From contig CAZTXP010000050.1 in assembly GCA_964617355.1 (NCBI GenBank), positions 17,658-81,657 on the forward strand: DNA of 64,000 bases, written 5' to 3'. Made by a program: the position numbers and the translations under genes. The notes below the pieces were generated by a model that saw nothing but the letters and a program-made list of their open reading frames with translations, did not search any database and was not told where the DNA came from. How positions within the stretch are numbered: the first letter of the stretch is position 1; every line of letters begins with the position of its first letter. The stretch is from CAZTDU01 sp964617355. Its GTDB lineage: Bacteria; Pseudomonadota; Gammaproteobacteria; Burkholderiales; SG8-39. Below, one piece after another: positions 41,336 to 51,508 of this stretch.

Positions 41336-44080
41336 ATGAACGATCTATACAAAGACCAGAAGTCAGCAACCGGCTCCGTTGAGTGCCTGGGGCTGAAATT
41401 TCCGAGCGACCTGGCGCGCCGAGAGCACTTCTTGAAGGTGCTGGCCGAGAGACTCAAGGATCCGACCTTCCGGAAGCAGGAGGGCTTTCCCAAAGGAACT
41501 GACGAAGCCATTCTGGCCATGTCGGATCCGCCGTACTACACCGCTTGTCCGAACCCATGGATCGGCGACTTCATAGCTGAATGGAAGACGCTACGTCCTA
41601 CGAACCCCAAAGATTCGCAAACGGGCCATGAGCCATTTGTCGTCGACGTGAGCGAAGGAAAGAACGACCCGATCTACAACACTCACTCGTACCACACCAA
41701 AGTGCCGCATAGAGCAATCATGCGGTACATCGAGCACTACACGGCGCCAGGCGATGTTGTGCTGGATGCGTTTTGTGGAACCGGGATGACTGGTGTGGCA
41801 AATAGTCACGTAGGGCAAGGTCGAAGATCGATCCTTGTCGACCTTTCACCCATCGCCACGTTCATCGCCAGGAATTTGAATGGAGATCTTGATGCGATCA
41901 CCTTCTTGGAATTGGCGAAGTCGCTTGTCGCCGACGTGAAGTCAGAGGCGGTCGATCTGTACTCCACCAATCACACCGGTTGGAAGGTGAGGGATCGAAA
42001 GGTCGTCGACCACAAAGCATATAAGCGTCCGGGTGAACAGAAAGGCGAGGTCGAGTTTGTACTTTATTCAGATGTTGTTTCTTGCCGAAACTGCGGCTCT
42101 CAGCATCCCTTCTACTCGATTGCCGTCGACGAGATAAACGACTCCCTCCGCTCGGAGCTGCGATGCCCTTCTTGCGGCGTCATTGCAAGAGAGGCCGATT
42201 GGGAGACGTGCTATGAGAATCGACTCGATCCACTGCTGAATACTCCCCTTAAGGTGGCAAAGACAGTTCCCGTATTGATTAACTATTCGGTTGGCAGTAG
42301 TCGATTCGAAAAGCTACCAGAAGAGGATGATCTTTCTGTAATCCAACGAATCGAAAGGAGCCTACGAGACGTTGGGTTCCCGATCGTTAAATTGATTCCC
42401 GGAAAGGAAACTCAGAGAAACGCTTCTCGTGGAATTACGCACCTTCATCACTTCTTCACGCCTCGTGAATTGTACGTTGTCGCTCTCCTGCTGCGTCGAA
42501 TAAGGGCGATGCTAGCAACATCGATAGGGCATGCTTTGCTTTTCACGCTTACAGCTTGTCTGCCATACGCCTCAAAGATGCGACGGTTTCGTGCAGACAG
42601 GAAAGGCGGTGGGCCACTCTCCGGAACTCTGTATGTCGCCTCTCTGACAACTCCGCCAAATGTGCTGAACTCGTTTTTTCGGAATGCGGAGACGATCGCG
42701 TCGAGCCTCGCGTATCAGCGAACCGCGGCGCGGACCAGTGTCATTTCTACGCAAAGCGCTACGTTGCTCAACGGAGTTCCGGATTGCAGTATCGACTACG
42801 TATTTGTTGATCCACCGTTCGGCAGCAACTTCGACTATTCAGAGCTCAACTTCTTCTGGGAGGCCTTGCTTGGCGTTGTCACGCATCAGTCCACCGAAGC
42901 AATTGTCAGCTCATCGCAAGGGAAAGAGCTTAACGAGTATCGAGTGCTGTTGACTCAGGCATTTAAAGAGCTCTTCCGCACTTTGAAGCCAGGTCGATGG
43001 ATGACCGTGGAGTTTTCGAACACTCAGGCGTCCGTTTGGAACACGATTCAAACGTCGCTGCAGGAAGCTGGGTTCGTCGTCGCGAACGTATCTGCTTTGG
43101 ACAAGAAGCAGGGCAGCTTTAAGGCCGTGATGACAACTACAGCGGTTAAGCAAGATCTTGTGATATCGGCCTATAAGCCCAACGGTGGGCTAGAAGAGAG
43201 ATTTGAAAAGGTTGGCGGCACCGAAGAGTCAGCATGGGATTTTGTTAGAACGCACTTGAAGTACCTGCCGACCGTTAAATCGCGAGCTGGAGTGCTTGAG
43301 TTTGTTGTCGAGCGTTCGCCGCGCATTATCTTCGACCGCATGGTGGCGTGGTTTGTGCGGCATGGCACATTGGTCCCGCTTTCAAGTCAGGAGTTCCAGG
43401 AAGGCCTGCGCCGGTTTTTCCCTGAGCGGGATGGCATGGTGTTCCTGCCCGAGCAGGTGACTGAGTACGACAAAAAGCGTGCGCAGGTGGCACAGGCGCC
43501 ACAGATCGAGATGTTCGTCGCCGACGAGCGCAGCGCGATCGATTGGCTTGCCGACTTCCTTAAGCAGCGACCCTCCACGTACCAGGAATTGCACCCCGAG
43601 TTCATCTCGCAACTCGGTGCCGGTTGGAAGAAGCACGAAGCTAAGCCCGAACTCTTAGCGCTGCTGGAGAACAACTTCCTGAAGTACGACGGTGCGGGAG
43701 AAGTGCCGAGCCAGATCCACAGCTACCTCTCGACGAACCACAAGGATCTGCGCGGCCTAAACAAGAGCGAGCCGCGACTTGTCGCCAAGGCACAGGACCG
43801 CTGGTACGTGGCCGACCCCAACAAGGCCATCGATCTGGAGAAGAAGCGCGAGAAGGCGCTGCTCAAGGAGTTCGACGACTACGTCGGTGCCACAGGTCGA
43901 AAGCTCAAGGAGTTCCGGCTGGAGGTGCTGCGTGCGGGGTTCAAGGCCGCATGGGGTCGCAAGGACTACGCGACTATCATCAAGGTGGCCCAGAAGATTC
44001 CCGAGGAAGCGCTGCAGGAAGACGAGAAGTTGCTGCTCTGGTATGACCAGGCACTGACCCGGGCGGAGGTAGGTGCCTGA
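41336..44080 (+). CDS. pglX: BREX DNA methyltransferase PglX (type 3 form)
   Basis: A 914-residue DNA methyltransferase. The catalytic DPPYY motif (64-68) precedes the SAM-binding DAFCGTGMTG (144-153), and a second DPPFGSNFDY is at about 492. Two CxxC pairs (SCRNCG and RCPSCG, about 245-285) suggest a zinc ribbon. It would mark host DNA so that BREX spares it. Codon use in 41.9-43.4 kb is visibly more AT-rich than in neighbours, a sign of separate ancestry. Confidence 0.85.
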   Translation: MNDLYKDQKSATGSVECLGLKFPSDLARREHFLKVLAERLKDPTFRKQEGFPKGTDEAILAMSDPPYYTACPNPWIGDFIAEWKTLRPTNPKDSQTGHEPFVVDVSEGKNDPIYNTHSYHTKVPHRAIMRYIEHYTAPGDVVLDAFCGTGMTGVANSHVGQGRRSILVDLSPIATFIARNLNGDLDAITFLELAKSLVADVKSEAVDLYSTNHTGWKVRDRKVVDHKAYKRPGEQKGEVEFVLYSDVVSCRNCGSQHPFYSIAVDEINDSLRSELRCPSCGVIAREADWETCYENRLDPLLNTPLKVAKTVPVLINYSVGSSRFEKLPEEDDLSVIQRIERSLRDVGFPIVKLIPGKETQRNASRGITHLHHFFTPRELYVVALLLRRIRAMLATSIGHALLFTLTACLPYASKMRRFRADRKGGGPLSGTLYVASLTTPPNVLNSFFRNAETIASSLAYQRTAARTSVISTQSATLLNGVPDCSIDYVFVDPPFGSNFDYSELNFFWEALLGVVTHQSTEAIVSSSQGKELNEYRVLLTQAFKELFRTLKPGRWMTVEFSNTQASVWNTIQTSLQEAGFVVANVSALDKKQGSFKAVMTTTAVKQDLVISAYKPNGGLEERFEKVGGTEESAWDFVRTHLKYLPTVKSRAGVLEFVVERSPRIIFDRMVAWFVRHGTLVPLSSQEFQEGLRRFFPERDGMVFLPEQVTEYDKKRAQVAQAPQIEMFVADERSAIDWLADFLKQRPSTYQELHPEFISQLGAGWKKHEAKPELLALLENNFLKYDGAGEVPSQIHSYLSTNHKDLRGLNKSEPRLVAKAQDRWYVADPNKAIDLEKKREKALLKEFDDYVGATGRKLKEFRLEVLRAGFKAAWGRKDYATIIKVAQKIPEEALQEDEKLLLWYDQALTRAEVGA

Positions 44081-44102
44081 TGGTGGCACGACGGTGTCGG
44101 CG

Positions 44103-45863
44103 ATGAATCAGGACGAATTGCTCGCGCGCCTGCACGGGTTCGAATGGAATGACTTCGAGTGCAAGCGCGCGCAGCGAGCCGTTCCAGACGATGCCTACAA
44201 GACCGTCTCGGCCTTCGCCAACACTGCTGGCGGCTGGCTGGTGTTCGGGGTCAGCGAGGGTGCGGGCCAGTTTGTAGTGACCGGGGTCGAGGAGCCAGAT
44301 AAGGTTCAGAACGACTTCCTCAGTGCGCTGCGGGGCGGGCAGAAGCTCAGTCGCCCAGTCGCCGTCCAGCCCGGCCGGTTCGAGATTGATGGCAAGCACG
44401 TGTTTGCGTTCCATGTCCCGGAGTCATCTCGCGCCGACAAGCCCGTCTACTTGAAGGGTGACCCCCGACAGAGCTACCTCCGACGCGGGGCGGGCGATGA
44501 GCAGTGCAGCCCGAGCGAGCTCGAGCGCTTCTTGCGCGATGCGGCGCTAGACCGCTATGACGGCCAGGTACTGCCGGACATCCCGGTGGCGCAGTGCTTC
44601 GATCTGCCGACGGTCAAGTGGTACCAGGACCAATTCGCGCGCCGCAATGCCGAGCACGCGGAGATCGCCGACCCGATCGAATTCCTGCTGAACTGGAACT
44701 TCGTTGTTGAGCGCGATGGCCGCATGCTGCCCACGCGTGCCGGCGTGCTGCTGTTCGGCGAGGGGCGGTTCGTCCGCCAGATCCTGCCGCGCCCCGTGCT
44801 GGACTACCAACGCATCGACACGCCCTTCGATCAATGGTCGGCCGAACAGCGTTGGCACGACCGCTACGTGTTCGAGGAGAACATCTTCCAGGCTTGGCAG
44901 GGGCTGGTGGCACGCTACATGCGCCTTGCCGAGCATCCGTTCTCGCTGGATCCGGCCACGCTGCGCCGCAATGACGATCCGCCCGACTACATCGCCTTCC
45001 GTGAAGCAGCGATCAACTTGCTGATTCACCAGGACTATGGTGATCATGGCCGGAAGGCGTCGATTCGCCTGTTCGCCGACCGCACCATCTTCTGGAACCC
45101 GGGCGATGCGTTCGCGACCGAGGCTGAGCTGCTGGACCCGACGGAGAAGGAGGTGCGCAATCCGTCGATCGTCAAGGCGTTCCGCCGCATCGGGTTGTCG
45201 GACCAGGCCGGCACGGGGATCCGGGCCATCTATCGCAACTGGCACGAGCTGGGCCGCAGGCCGCCGCTGCTGAAGAACGACAAGGCGCGCAAGGAATTCG
45301 AGCTGGTGCTCGTCAAGAGGCCACTGGTGAGCGAAGCGATGCAGCGTTTTCGCGAGACCGTCGGCGTGAACCTGACGCGCGAGCAGGCCGACGTACTGGC
45401 GCTGGCGCTCGATCGGCTCGACGGCCACCGGGTCAGCTTGACTGACATCCGCGGGCTGGGAATCAACACGACCCAACAGGCGAAGCAGATCGCGGACTAC
45501 CTGGTGCAACAGCAGTTGTTGCAGGCGGTTGGCGAGACCCTGTTCGAGGTGCGCGAAGCGTTGCGCCAGCGCTTCGTGCAGGCCAAAGAGCCGACCACCC
45601 CACAAGTCGCCCCCCAAGTGGCCCCGCAAGTTACCCCCCAAGTGCTGTCGCTGCTTCAGAAGGTGTCCGGGGACATGACACGCCAGGAGTTGACCGATGC
45701 CTTGGGCCTGAAGGACCGCAAGCACTTCGCGGAGGCCTACCTCCAGCCTGCGCTGGACGCAGGCCTCCTGGAGATGACCGTTCCCGACAAGCCCCAGAGC
45801 AGCAAGCAGCGCTACCGCCTGACCGGGGCTGGGCGCGCCGCCGTTGCCAAGGGGAGTGCGTGA
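44103..45863 (+). CDS. AlbA_2/Schlafen-type ATP-binding protein embedded in BREX
   Basis: A 586-residue protein. N-terminal AlbA_2 (Schlafen-like) domain: FECKRAQRAV and KTVSAFANTAGGWLVFGVSE. A GHKL-type ATPase segment (AINLLIHQDYGDHG, IRLFADRTIFWNPGD) follows, then winged helices and a linker of repeated PQV triplets (about 501-516). Such proteins act as regulators or nucleic-acid-binding effectors. It is not a standard BREX type 3 gene, but it is tightly packed between pglX and the helicase. A GTG at 44073 overlapping pglX is an alternative start. Confidence 0.7.
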   Translation: MNQDELLARLHGFEWNDFECKRAQRAVPDDAYKTVSAFANTAGGWLVFGVSEGAGQFVVTGVEEPDKVQNDFLSALRGGQKLSRPVAVQPGRFEIDGKHVFAFHVPESSRADKPVYLKGDPRQSYLRRGAGDEQCSPSELERFLRDAALDRYDGQVLPDIPVAQCFDLPTVKWYQDQFARRNAEHAEIADPIEFLLNWNFVVERDGRMLPTRAGVLLFGEGRFVRQILPRPVLDYQRIDTPFDQWSAEQRWHDRYVFEENIFQAWQGLVARYMRLAEHPFSLDPATLRRNDDPPDYIAFREAAINLLIHQDYGDHGRKASIRLFADRTIFWNPGDAFATEAELLDPTEKEVRNPSIVKAFRRIGLSDQAGTGIRAIYRNWHELGRRPPLLKNDKARKEFELVLVKRPLVSEAMQRFRETVGVNLTREQADVLALALDRLDGHRVSLTDIRGLGINTTQQAKQIADYLVQQQLLQAVGETLFEVREALRQRFVQAKEPTTPQVAPQVAPQVTPQVLSLLQKVSGDMTRQELTDALGLKDRKHFAEAYLQPALDAGLLEMTVPDKPQSSKQRYRLTGAGRAAVAKGSA

Positions 45864-48700
45864 ACGGCGGCTTCTGCATCGGTGCTTGGTGCTGGCACGG
45901 CCGGCAGGCTTCGCCCTGCCGCGTCGTGGACCGCCAGGACATGTGGGGCGAGGAGATCTACCGGGTCTGGCTGCCGGCCAAGGATGCGGTGGTGCGAGCC
46001 CGATCGACGGAACTGAGCACGCTCGAGAGCGTCGAGCCGTCGGTCGATCAAATCCTTCATACCGCCGCCGCGGCCAAGCTGCTCGACGCGTTGGAGGACA
46101 ACCTGCTCCTCGCGCCGATCCAGTCTTCGGTCGTTCCCCTGCCGCACCAGCTCTACGCGCTCAACCGGGCGATGAGCCAGCACCGAATCCGCTACCTGCT
46201 GGCCGATGAAGTGGGTCTGGGCAAGACGATCGAGGCCGGACTGATCCTGCGCGAACTGAAGCTGCGCGGCATGGCGCGCCGCATCTTGGTGGTGGCTCCC
46301 AAGGGGCTGGTGCGTCAGTGGCAGGCCGAGATGCGCTTGCACTTCGGCGAGCAGCTGCAGTACATCGACCCGACCGAGCTGGTTGCGTTCAGGCAGTGGC
46401 GCAACGACGAAGAGAATCTCTGGCGGCTGAACGACCAGGTGATCTGCTCGCTGGATTCGGTCAAGCCGCTCGAGGGGCGGCGGGGTTGGAGCCTGGAGCA
46501 ACTCAACAACTACAACCGCGAGCGCTTCGAAGACCTGATCTCGGCTTCGTGGGACCTGGTCATCATCGACGAGTCTCACCGCATGGGCGGCAGCACGGAT
46601 CAGGTGGCCCGGTACAAGCTGGGGGCTGCGCTGGCCGAAGCCGCACCGTACCTGTTGCTGCTGTCTGCGACGCCGCATCAGGGCAAGACCGACCAGTTCC
46701 TGCGCTTGATGCAGCTATTGGATCGGGACTCGTTTCCTGATGAAAGCAGCGTCGATAAGGACCGTGTACGGCCATTTGTCATTCGTACCGAAAAGCGCGC
46801 CGCAATCGACGCGGAGGGCAGGCCGCTGTTCAAGCCGCGCGTTACCCGCCTGCACGCGGTCGCCTGGCAGGAACGGCATGCTACGCAGCGGCAGTTGTAC
46901 GAGCTGGTGACCGACTACGTACGCCACGGGTACAACCAGGCACTCGCGGCCAAGCAGCGCCATATCGGATTCCTGATGATCCTGATGCAGCGACTTGCGA
47001 CTTCGAGTACGGCTGCAATTCGTGCGACGCTGGAGAGGCGACTGCTGCTCGTTGACGCCCCGAGGCTGCAGTCGGATATGTTCGACACGTCCTCGATGGA
47101 CGAGTGGGCCGAACTGGATGGGCAAGCCCAGGCCGATATCGCGGTCCAGATGTCCGGCTGGGCGCAGGAGCGCGAGGAGATCGAACTGCTCCTGAAGCTG
47201 GCCCGTGAAACCGAGGCGCAGGGAACCGATGCCAAGGCCGAAGCGCTGCTGGATCTGATCTACAAGCTGCAACAGGAGGACAACGATCCGGCGCTCAAGG
47301 TGCTGGTCTTCACCGAGTTCGTACCGACTCAGGCGATGCTGGCAGGTTTCCTGGAAACTCGAGGGCTCTCGATTGCATTGCTGAATGGGGGGATGGATCT
47401 CGATGCCCGTAGCAAGGCGCAGCAGGCGTTTGCGGGCGACAAGCGCGTGCTGATTTCTACCGACGCGGGCGGAGAAGGATTGAACCTGCAGTTCTGTCAC
47501 GTGATCGTGAACTTCGACATGCCATGGAACCCGATGCGGCTGGAGCAACGTATCGGGCGCGTGGACCGGATCGGCCAGCCTCACGTGGTCCGGGCCGTCA
47601 ACTTCGTGCTCAAGGATACTGTCGAGCATCGCGTCCGCGATGTGCTCGAGGAGAAGCTTGCGGTCATTGCCGAGGAGTTCGGCGTAGACAAGGCCTCTGA
47701 CGTGATGGACTCGGTGGAAGCGGAGCCGATCTTCGACGAGCTGTTCGTGCGCGGGCTCCAGGATCCGGAATCCATCGAGAACGTGTGCGACGCGGCGATC
47801 AGGCACGTGCGCGACAAGGTGGCGGAAGCGCGCAAGAACAGTGGGTTGCTTGCAGACGCGCACGCGTTGGAGCCGGATGACGCACGCAAGTGGCGCGACC
47901 ACCCGGCGCAATTCTGGCTGGAACGTGCGATCACGTGCGGTTTGCCGGCCCGTGGCGGTAGCGCTCTCAAGACCGGCGAGGCTTGGCACGTACGGTGGAC
48001 AGACGGCAGCGAGTCACCCAAGGCATGTTTCGATGCGCGTACGGCCGAGCGAAGCCCTGATCTGGAATGGGTGACCCTGGAGGATCCGCGAGCTCGAGCA
48101 GTGATCAGTGAACTGCCACGCTGGGTGCCGGGTCAGCCCTTGCCATACGTCAGCGTGGGCGGTCTTCCGGACGGTATTCAGGGCGTGTGGTCCTTGTGGG
48201 CGATCAGCTTGTCGGCGCCCGGATTCGGCCGCAAGCGGTTCTTGCCGATCTTTGCAACGGATGATGGGCGCACCTTTGTCCCGACGGCTAAGCGTATCTG
48301 GGATCTGCTGCTCACCGAGCCCATTGAATTCTGCGGCAAGAGTTCTTCGGAGGATTCCGCCACCTGGTTCGAGACGTCGGCGGCAGGCGCCAAGGCGCAA
48401 GGAGAGCGAATTGTTGGGGCGCTGCAGAAGGAACACAGCGGGTGGCTGAAGGACGAGCGCGAGCGGGCATGCTACGCATATGAATCTCGACGCCAGGCGA
48501 TCGGCAGGATCGGCTTGCCTCAGGTGAGAGACCATCGACGCAAGCGACTGGATGCCGAGCATCAAGCTCGGATAGCCGCGCTGGGTGCTTCCGAGGCCAG
48601 CTTGCCGGACCTGAACGCAGTGATGATGCTCAGGGTCGGGTCGCGCGTGGCAGGCAAGGGTGTCGAGACATCCCTTGGCGACGTGGTGCGTCCTGCATGA
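45860..48700 (+). CDS. brxHII: BREX-associated SNF2-type helicase (BrxHII-like)
   Basis: A 946-residue superfamily 2 ATPase. Walker A DEVGLGKT (about 117), DESH box (about 236), LSATPHQGK and C-terminal helicase motifs (STDAGGEGLNLQ, QRIGRVDRIGQ) place it in the SNF2/RapA-like group used as BrxHII in type 3 BREX. GTGA and ATGA overlaps link it to both neighbours. Confidence 0.85.
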   Translation: MNGGFCIGAWCWHGRQASPCRVVDRQDMWGEEIYRVWLPAKDAVVRARSTELSTLESVEPSVDQILHTAAAAKLLDALEDNLLLAPIQSSVVPLPHQLYALNRAMSQHRIRYLLADEVGLGKTIEAGLILRELKLRGMARRILVVAPKGLVRQWQAEMRLHFGEQLQYIDPTELVAFRQWRNDEENLWRLNDQVICSLDSVKPLEGRRGWSLEQLNNYNRERFEDLISASWDLVIIDESHRMGGSTDQVARYKLGAALAEAAPYLLLLSATPHQGKTDQFLRLMQLLDRDSFPDESSVDKDRVRPFVIRTEKRAAIDAEGRPLFKPRVTRLHAVAWQERHATQRQLYELVTDYVRHGYNQALAAKQRHIGFLMILMQRLATSSTAAIRATLERRLLLVDAPRLQSDMFDTSSMDEWAELDGQAQADIAVQMSGWAQEREEIELLLKLARETEAQGTDAKAEALLDLIYKLQQEDNDPALKVLVFTEFVPTQAMLAGFLETRGLSIALLNGGMDLDARSKAQQAFAGDKRVLISTDAGGEGLNLQFCHVIVNFDMPWNPMRLEQRIGRVDRIGQPHVVRAVNFVLKDTVEHRVRDVLEEKLAVIAEEFGVDKASDVMDSVEAEPIFDELFVRGLQDPESIENVCDAAIRHVRDKVAEARKNSGLLADAHALEPDDARKWRDHPAQFWLERAITCGLPARGGSALKTGEAWHVRWTDGSESPKACFDARTAERSPDLEWVTLEDPRARAVISELPRWVPGQPLPYVSVGGLPDGIQGVWSLWAISLSAPGFGRKRFLPIFATDDGRTFVPTAKRIWDLLLTEPIEFCGKSSSEDSATWFETSAAGAKAQGERIVGALQKEHSGWLKDERERACYAYESRRQAIGRIGLPQVRDHRRKRLDAEHQARIAALGASEASLPDLNAVMMLRVGSRVAGKGVETSLGDVVRPA

Positions 48701-50700
48701 GTGCATGGATTGACCGCATCCTGGCGGAGTTCACGGCGGACCTTTTCCGGATGTGGATCGCTGCCGACCCGGATGACGTCCTGTTGGACGAGCGCGTGCA
48801 AGCCGGCTTGCGCGAGCGCGGGTTTGAACTGATGCCCTTCGATGATTCGGTCGTGTTCCGTGCCGAGTACGAAGAGCGCTATCGCGATGCGTGGGATCGA
48901 GGTCACGAAGGGCCGGCCAAGGCGCTCATCGTGCACTTGCGAGGCACCAACACCGACGATCTGCCCTGGGACTACCTGCGTCAGGCCCGCCGCGTGAGTG
49001 TGAGCCTGGCCGATCTATTCCCGAACCTCAGCCACTCGGTAGTACGGCAAGTCGGCAGTGAGCACTATGAGCAGCTCTTTGAAGCGCAAGCGAATTTCGC
49101 GACGCAGCCCTTGGGCGAGACCCAGTCGAAGGAGTTCGTTCTTACGCACATCTTTCGCATCAGCCCGCACCTGATCTCTCGCCCCGAGGATCTTTGGCGG
49201 GAGCTCTTGCGACTCCACTATCGCGATGCCGCGCTGCCGGCCGTACTCGGCAATCATGTGGCACAGGTACTCGGCACTATTCCTGCGTTCAAGGCATTGC
49301 CGCTCAGGGATCTCTTTTGCTCGAAAGTCGTACTGTTGAGAGTGGTGCAGGACGCATGGTTCAGGTACCTGACGGCCCGGGGCATTGTGGGTTCACGGAC
49401 AGGGGAGCCACCGGCGCCGGAGTTCTCTGGACACGTGGAGATACCTTTCGATCATCCAGATGTACGGGTAATCGTTGATTCGATGTTCCTCGACGGTCTC
49501 CTGCATCCGCTGTCGGCGCAGGGGGTGATACCGAATCTGCCGGATTGGGCGAAGGTGGGCGTTGTTGCAGATCCGCTGGCTTTGCGAAGGCTCGTGGAAG
49601 AAGGTCTCTCGGGCCTTGAAAAGGCGGCACAGGGCGCTGACGCTACCCATCGAGACTGGATCGCCTTAGCACGAAAGCTGGGCGAGTTGTTGGCTCGGTA
49701 TCACCTTCTGGATACCTCGCGCGCCGAAGGATTGAAGGATAAGGTCGCCCGGGTTCAGGCTTTGCTCGACGAGCGGCTTCTTGAATGGATCCGGGCGCAC
49801 TATTCGATTCTGCCCTCGCTGCCAGTAGCCAAAGGACCGGTGATGGTGCATCACATCCCGCGCTACCTTGCGCTTAGACGAGAGCAAGGCGAAGAAAAGG
49901 TCGCGCTGGTGGTGTTTGATGGAATGGCCTTCGATCAATGGGTACAGATTCGTGAAATTCTTGCAAAGCGGGCGCCGGAATTGACATTTGAGGAGGCAGG
50001 TTGCTTCGCATGGATTCCGACGTTGACTGCAGTGTCGAGGCAGGCAATCTTTTCCGGGCTGCGCCCGCGCGAGTTCGCGGATTCGATTGATGGCACCGGG
50101 GCGGAGAAAGGTCGCTGGATTTCTTTCTGGCAGGAGGCACGAGTACTAGGGGGGGATGTTCTGTACCGCAAGTCGATTCGCAGTGTTGATGATTTGCCCG
50201 ATCTTGCAGGTGCATTGGATAGCAGCGCTGCGAAGGTGGCTGGGCTTGTGGTCGATACGATCGACGAGTTTGTTCATGGTGCTGTGCTTGGAAAGCGCGG
50301 TATTGCCGCGCAAATTGAGAATTGGTGTGACAGTGGATTCGTAGAACGCTTGTTCGCGAGTCTCACGAGCAAGGGCTTCTCCGTGTATGTCACTTCGGAC
50401 CACGGCAACGTAGATGCGGTGGGGCAGGGAAGGCCGAATCAAGGCGTTGCGGCGGAATTGCGCGGCGAGCGCGTACGGGCATATCGCAGCGAGGTGCTGG
50501 CAGCCGAAGCATCAAGCGGAGGTTCCGGGCGCTTCCGGGTTGAGAGCGCTGGATTGCCCTCGGAATTCCTGCCCGTGTTTGCGGGCGGAAGAACGGCGTT
50601 CCTCAATGCGGGGGACCGCGCAGTGGTTCACGGCGGGCTGGCCATTGAGGAATTGATCGTCCCCTTCGTAAGAATTGCCTCAACGCGGAAGCGCACATGA
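48697..50700 (+). CDS. pglZ: BREX phosphatase-like protein PglZ
   Basis: A 667-residue protein with the alkaline-phosphatase-like PglZ domain: LVVFDGMAFDQW (about 404) carries the metal-binding Asp, followed by CFAWIPTLTAVSRQAIFSG-type sequence (PTLTAVSRQA) and TSDHGNVDAVG (about 566). PglZ is the defining core of BREX systems. ATGA overlap with the helicase. Confidence 0.88.
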   Translation: MSAWIDRILAEFTADLFRMWIAADPDDVLLDERVQAGLRERGFELMPFDDSVVFRAEYEERYRDAWDRGHEGPAKALIVHLRGTNTDDLPWDYLRQARRVSVSLADLFPNLSHSVVRQVGSEHYEQLFEAQANFATQPLGETQSKEFVLTHIFRISPHLISRPEDLWRELLRLHYRDAALPAVLGNHVAQVLGTIPAFKALPLRDLFCSKVVLLRVVQDAWFRYLTARGIVGSRTGEPPAPEFSGHVEIPFDHPDVRVIVDSMFLDGLLHPLSAQGVIPNLPDWAKVGVVADPLALRRLVEEGLSGLEKAAQGADATHRDWIALARKLGELLARYHLLDTSRAEGLKDKVARVQALLDERLLEWIRAHYSILPSLPVAKGPVMVHHIPRYLALRREQGEEKVALVVFDGMAFDQWVQIREILAKRAPELTFEEAGCFAWIPTLTAVSRQAIFSGLRPREFADSIDGTGAEKGRWISFWQEARVLGGDVLYRKSIRSVDDLPDLAGALDSSAAKVAGLVVDTIDEFVHGAVLGKRGIAAQIENWCDSGFVERLFASLTSKGFSVYVTSDHGNVDAVGQGRPNQGVAAELRGERVRAYRSEVLAAEASSGGSGRFRVESAGLPSEFLPVFAGGRTAFLNAGDRAVVHGGLAIEELIVPFVRIASTRKRT

Positions 50701-51410
50701 ATCCACGCGCGCCTGAAATCGGCTTCGACCGATTTGTACAGATTGACTGGATAATCATTGCGCTTCGCGTGCGTGCCGGGCAGTGCGGGCTGGATGATCT
50801 GAATGCGGGTCTTGAGGCGGCAGGATTGGGAGCGGAGGCGCGAATCAAGACGCGCACGAAGCTGAATGCCCTTGTCCTCGAGCCAAGACCCGATCTGGCC
50901 GACTTCATTCGCCGTGGAGCACAGCTTTGCTCCGAGCGGGATGAATCGGATGTGTTGCCGTTTGCATGGGGTGCGGCGCTCGCAACATACCCATACTTCG
51001 GTCGCGTATCAGAGTTCACCGGTCGCCTGACGGCACTTCAGGGCGATTGCGCGGCTTCCGAGATACATCGGCGCATTAGCGAGATCTACGGCGATCGAGA
51101 GATCACCAAGCGGGCTACCCAGGCGGTATTGCAGAGCCAGGCAAATTGGGGAGTGGTAAAGCGCGTAGAGCGGGGCAAGCGCCTGATACGACTTCCCGCA
51201 AGAGGCGTAGCCAACCATGAAGCGATTGCGTGGCTCATCGAGGCCGCCCTTCGATTCCAAGGCCGATCGATGTCCCTATCTACGCTTCAATCAGCGGCGA
51301 CGCTGTATCCCTTCGTCCTGGACCAATCGCTTGCGTTCGTGGTCTCCCGATCGCCGTCGCTTGAACTACACACTGAAGGCGGGGGGCGGGAGTACGTGGC
51401 TTTGGCATGA
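50697..51410 (+). CDS. Terminal BREX operon protein (BrxA position)
   Basis: A 237-residue soluble protein, coupled to pglZ by ATGA. YPYFGRVSEFTGRLTALQ and EIYGDREITKRATQAVLQS suggest a helical, possibly HTH-containing fold. In type 3 BREX operons this position is usually held by BrxA, but I cannot confirm DUF1819 features. No nuclease motif seen. Confidence 0.5.
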   Translation: MNPRAPEIGFDRFVQIDWIIIALRVRAGQCGLDDLNAGLEAAGLGAEARIKTRTKLNALVLEPRPDLADFIRRGAQLCSERDESDVLPFAWGAALATYPYFGRVSEFTGRLTALQGDCAASEIHRRISEIYGDREITKRATQAVLQSQANWGVVKRVERGKRLIRLPARGVANHEAIAWLIEAALRFQGRSMSLSTLQSAATLYPFVLDQSLAFVVSRSPSLELHTEGGGREYVALA

Positions 51411-51508
51411 CCTGGGTTCCCCGGGCAGCTCTGACTGCCACTCTCTTGTTACGTACCTGATTGGGTGTACGGCGGTTGGCCTGGCGATCGCGAGTCGCAA
51501 AACCTTTG

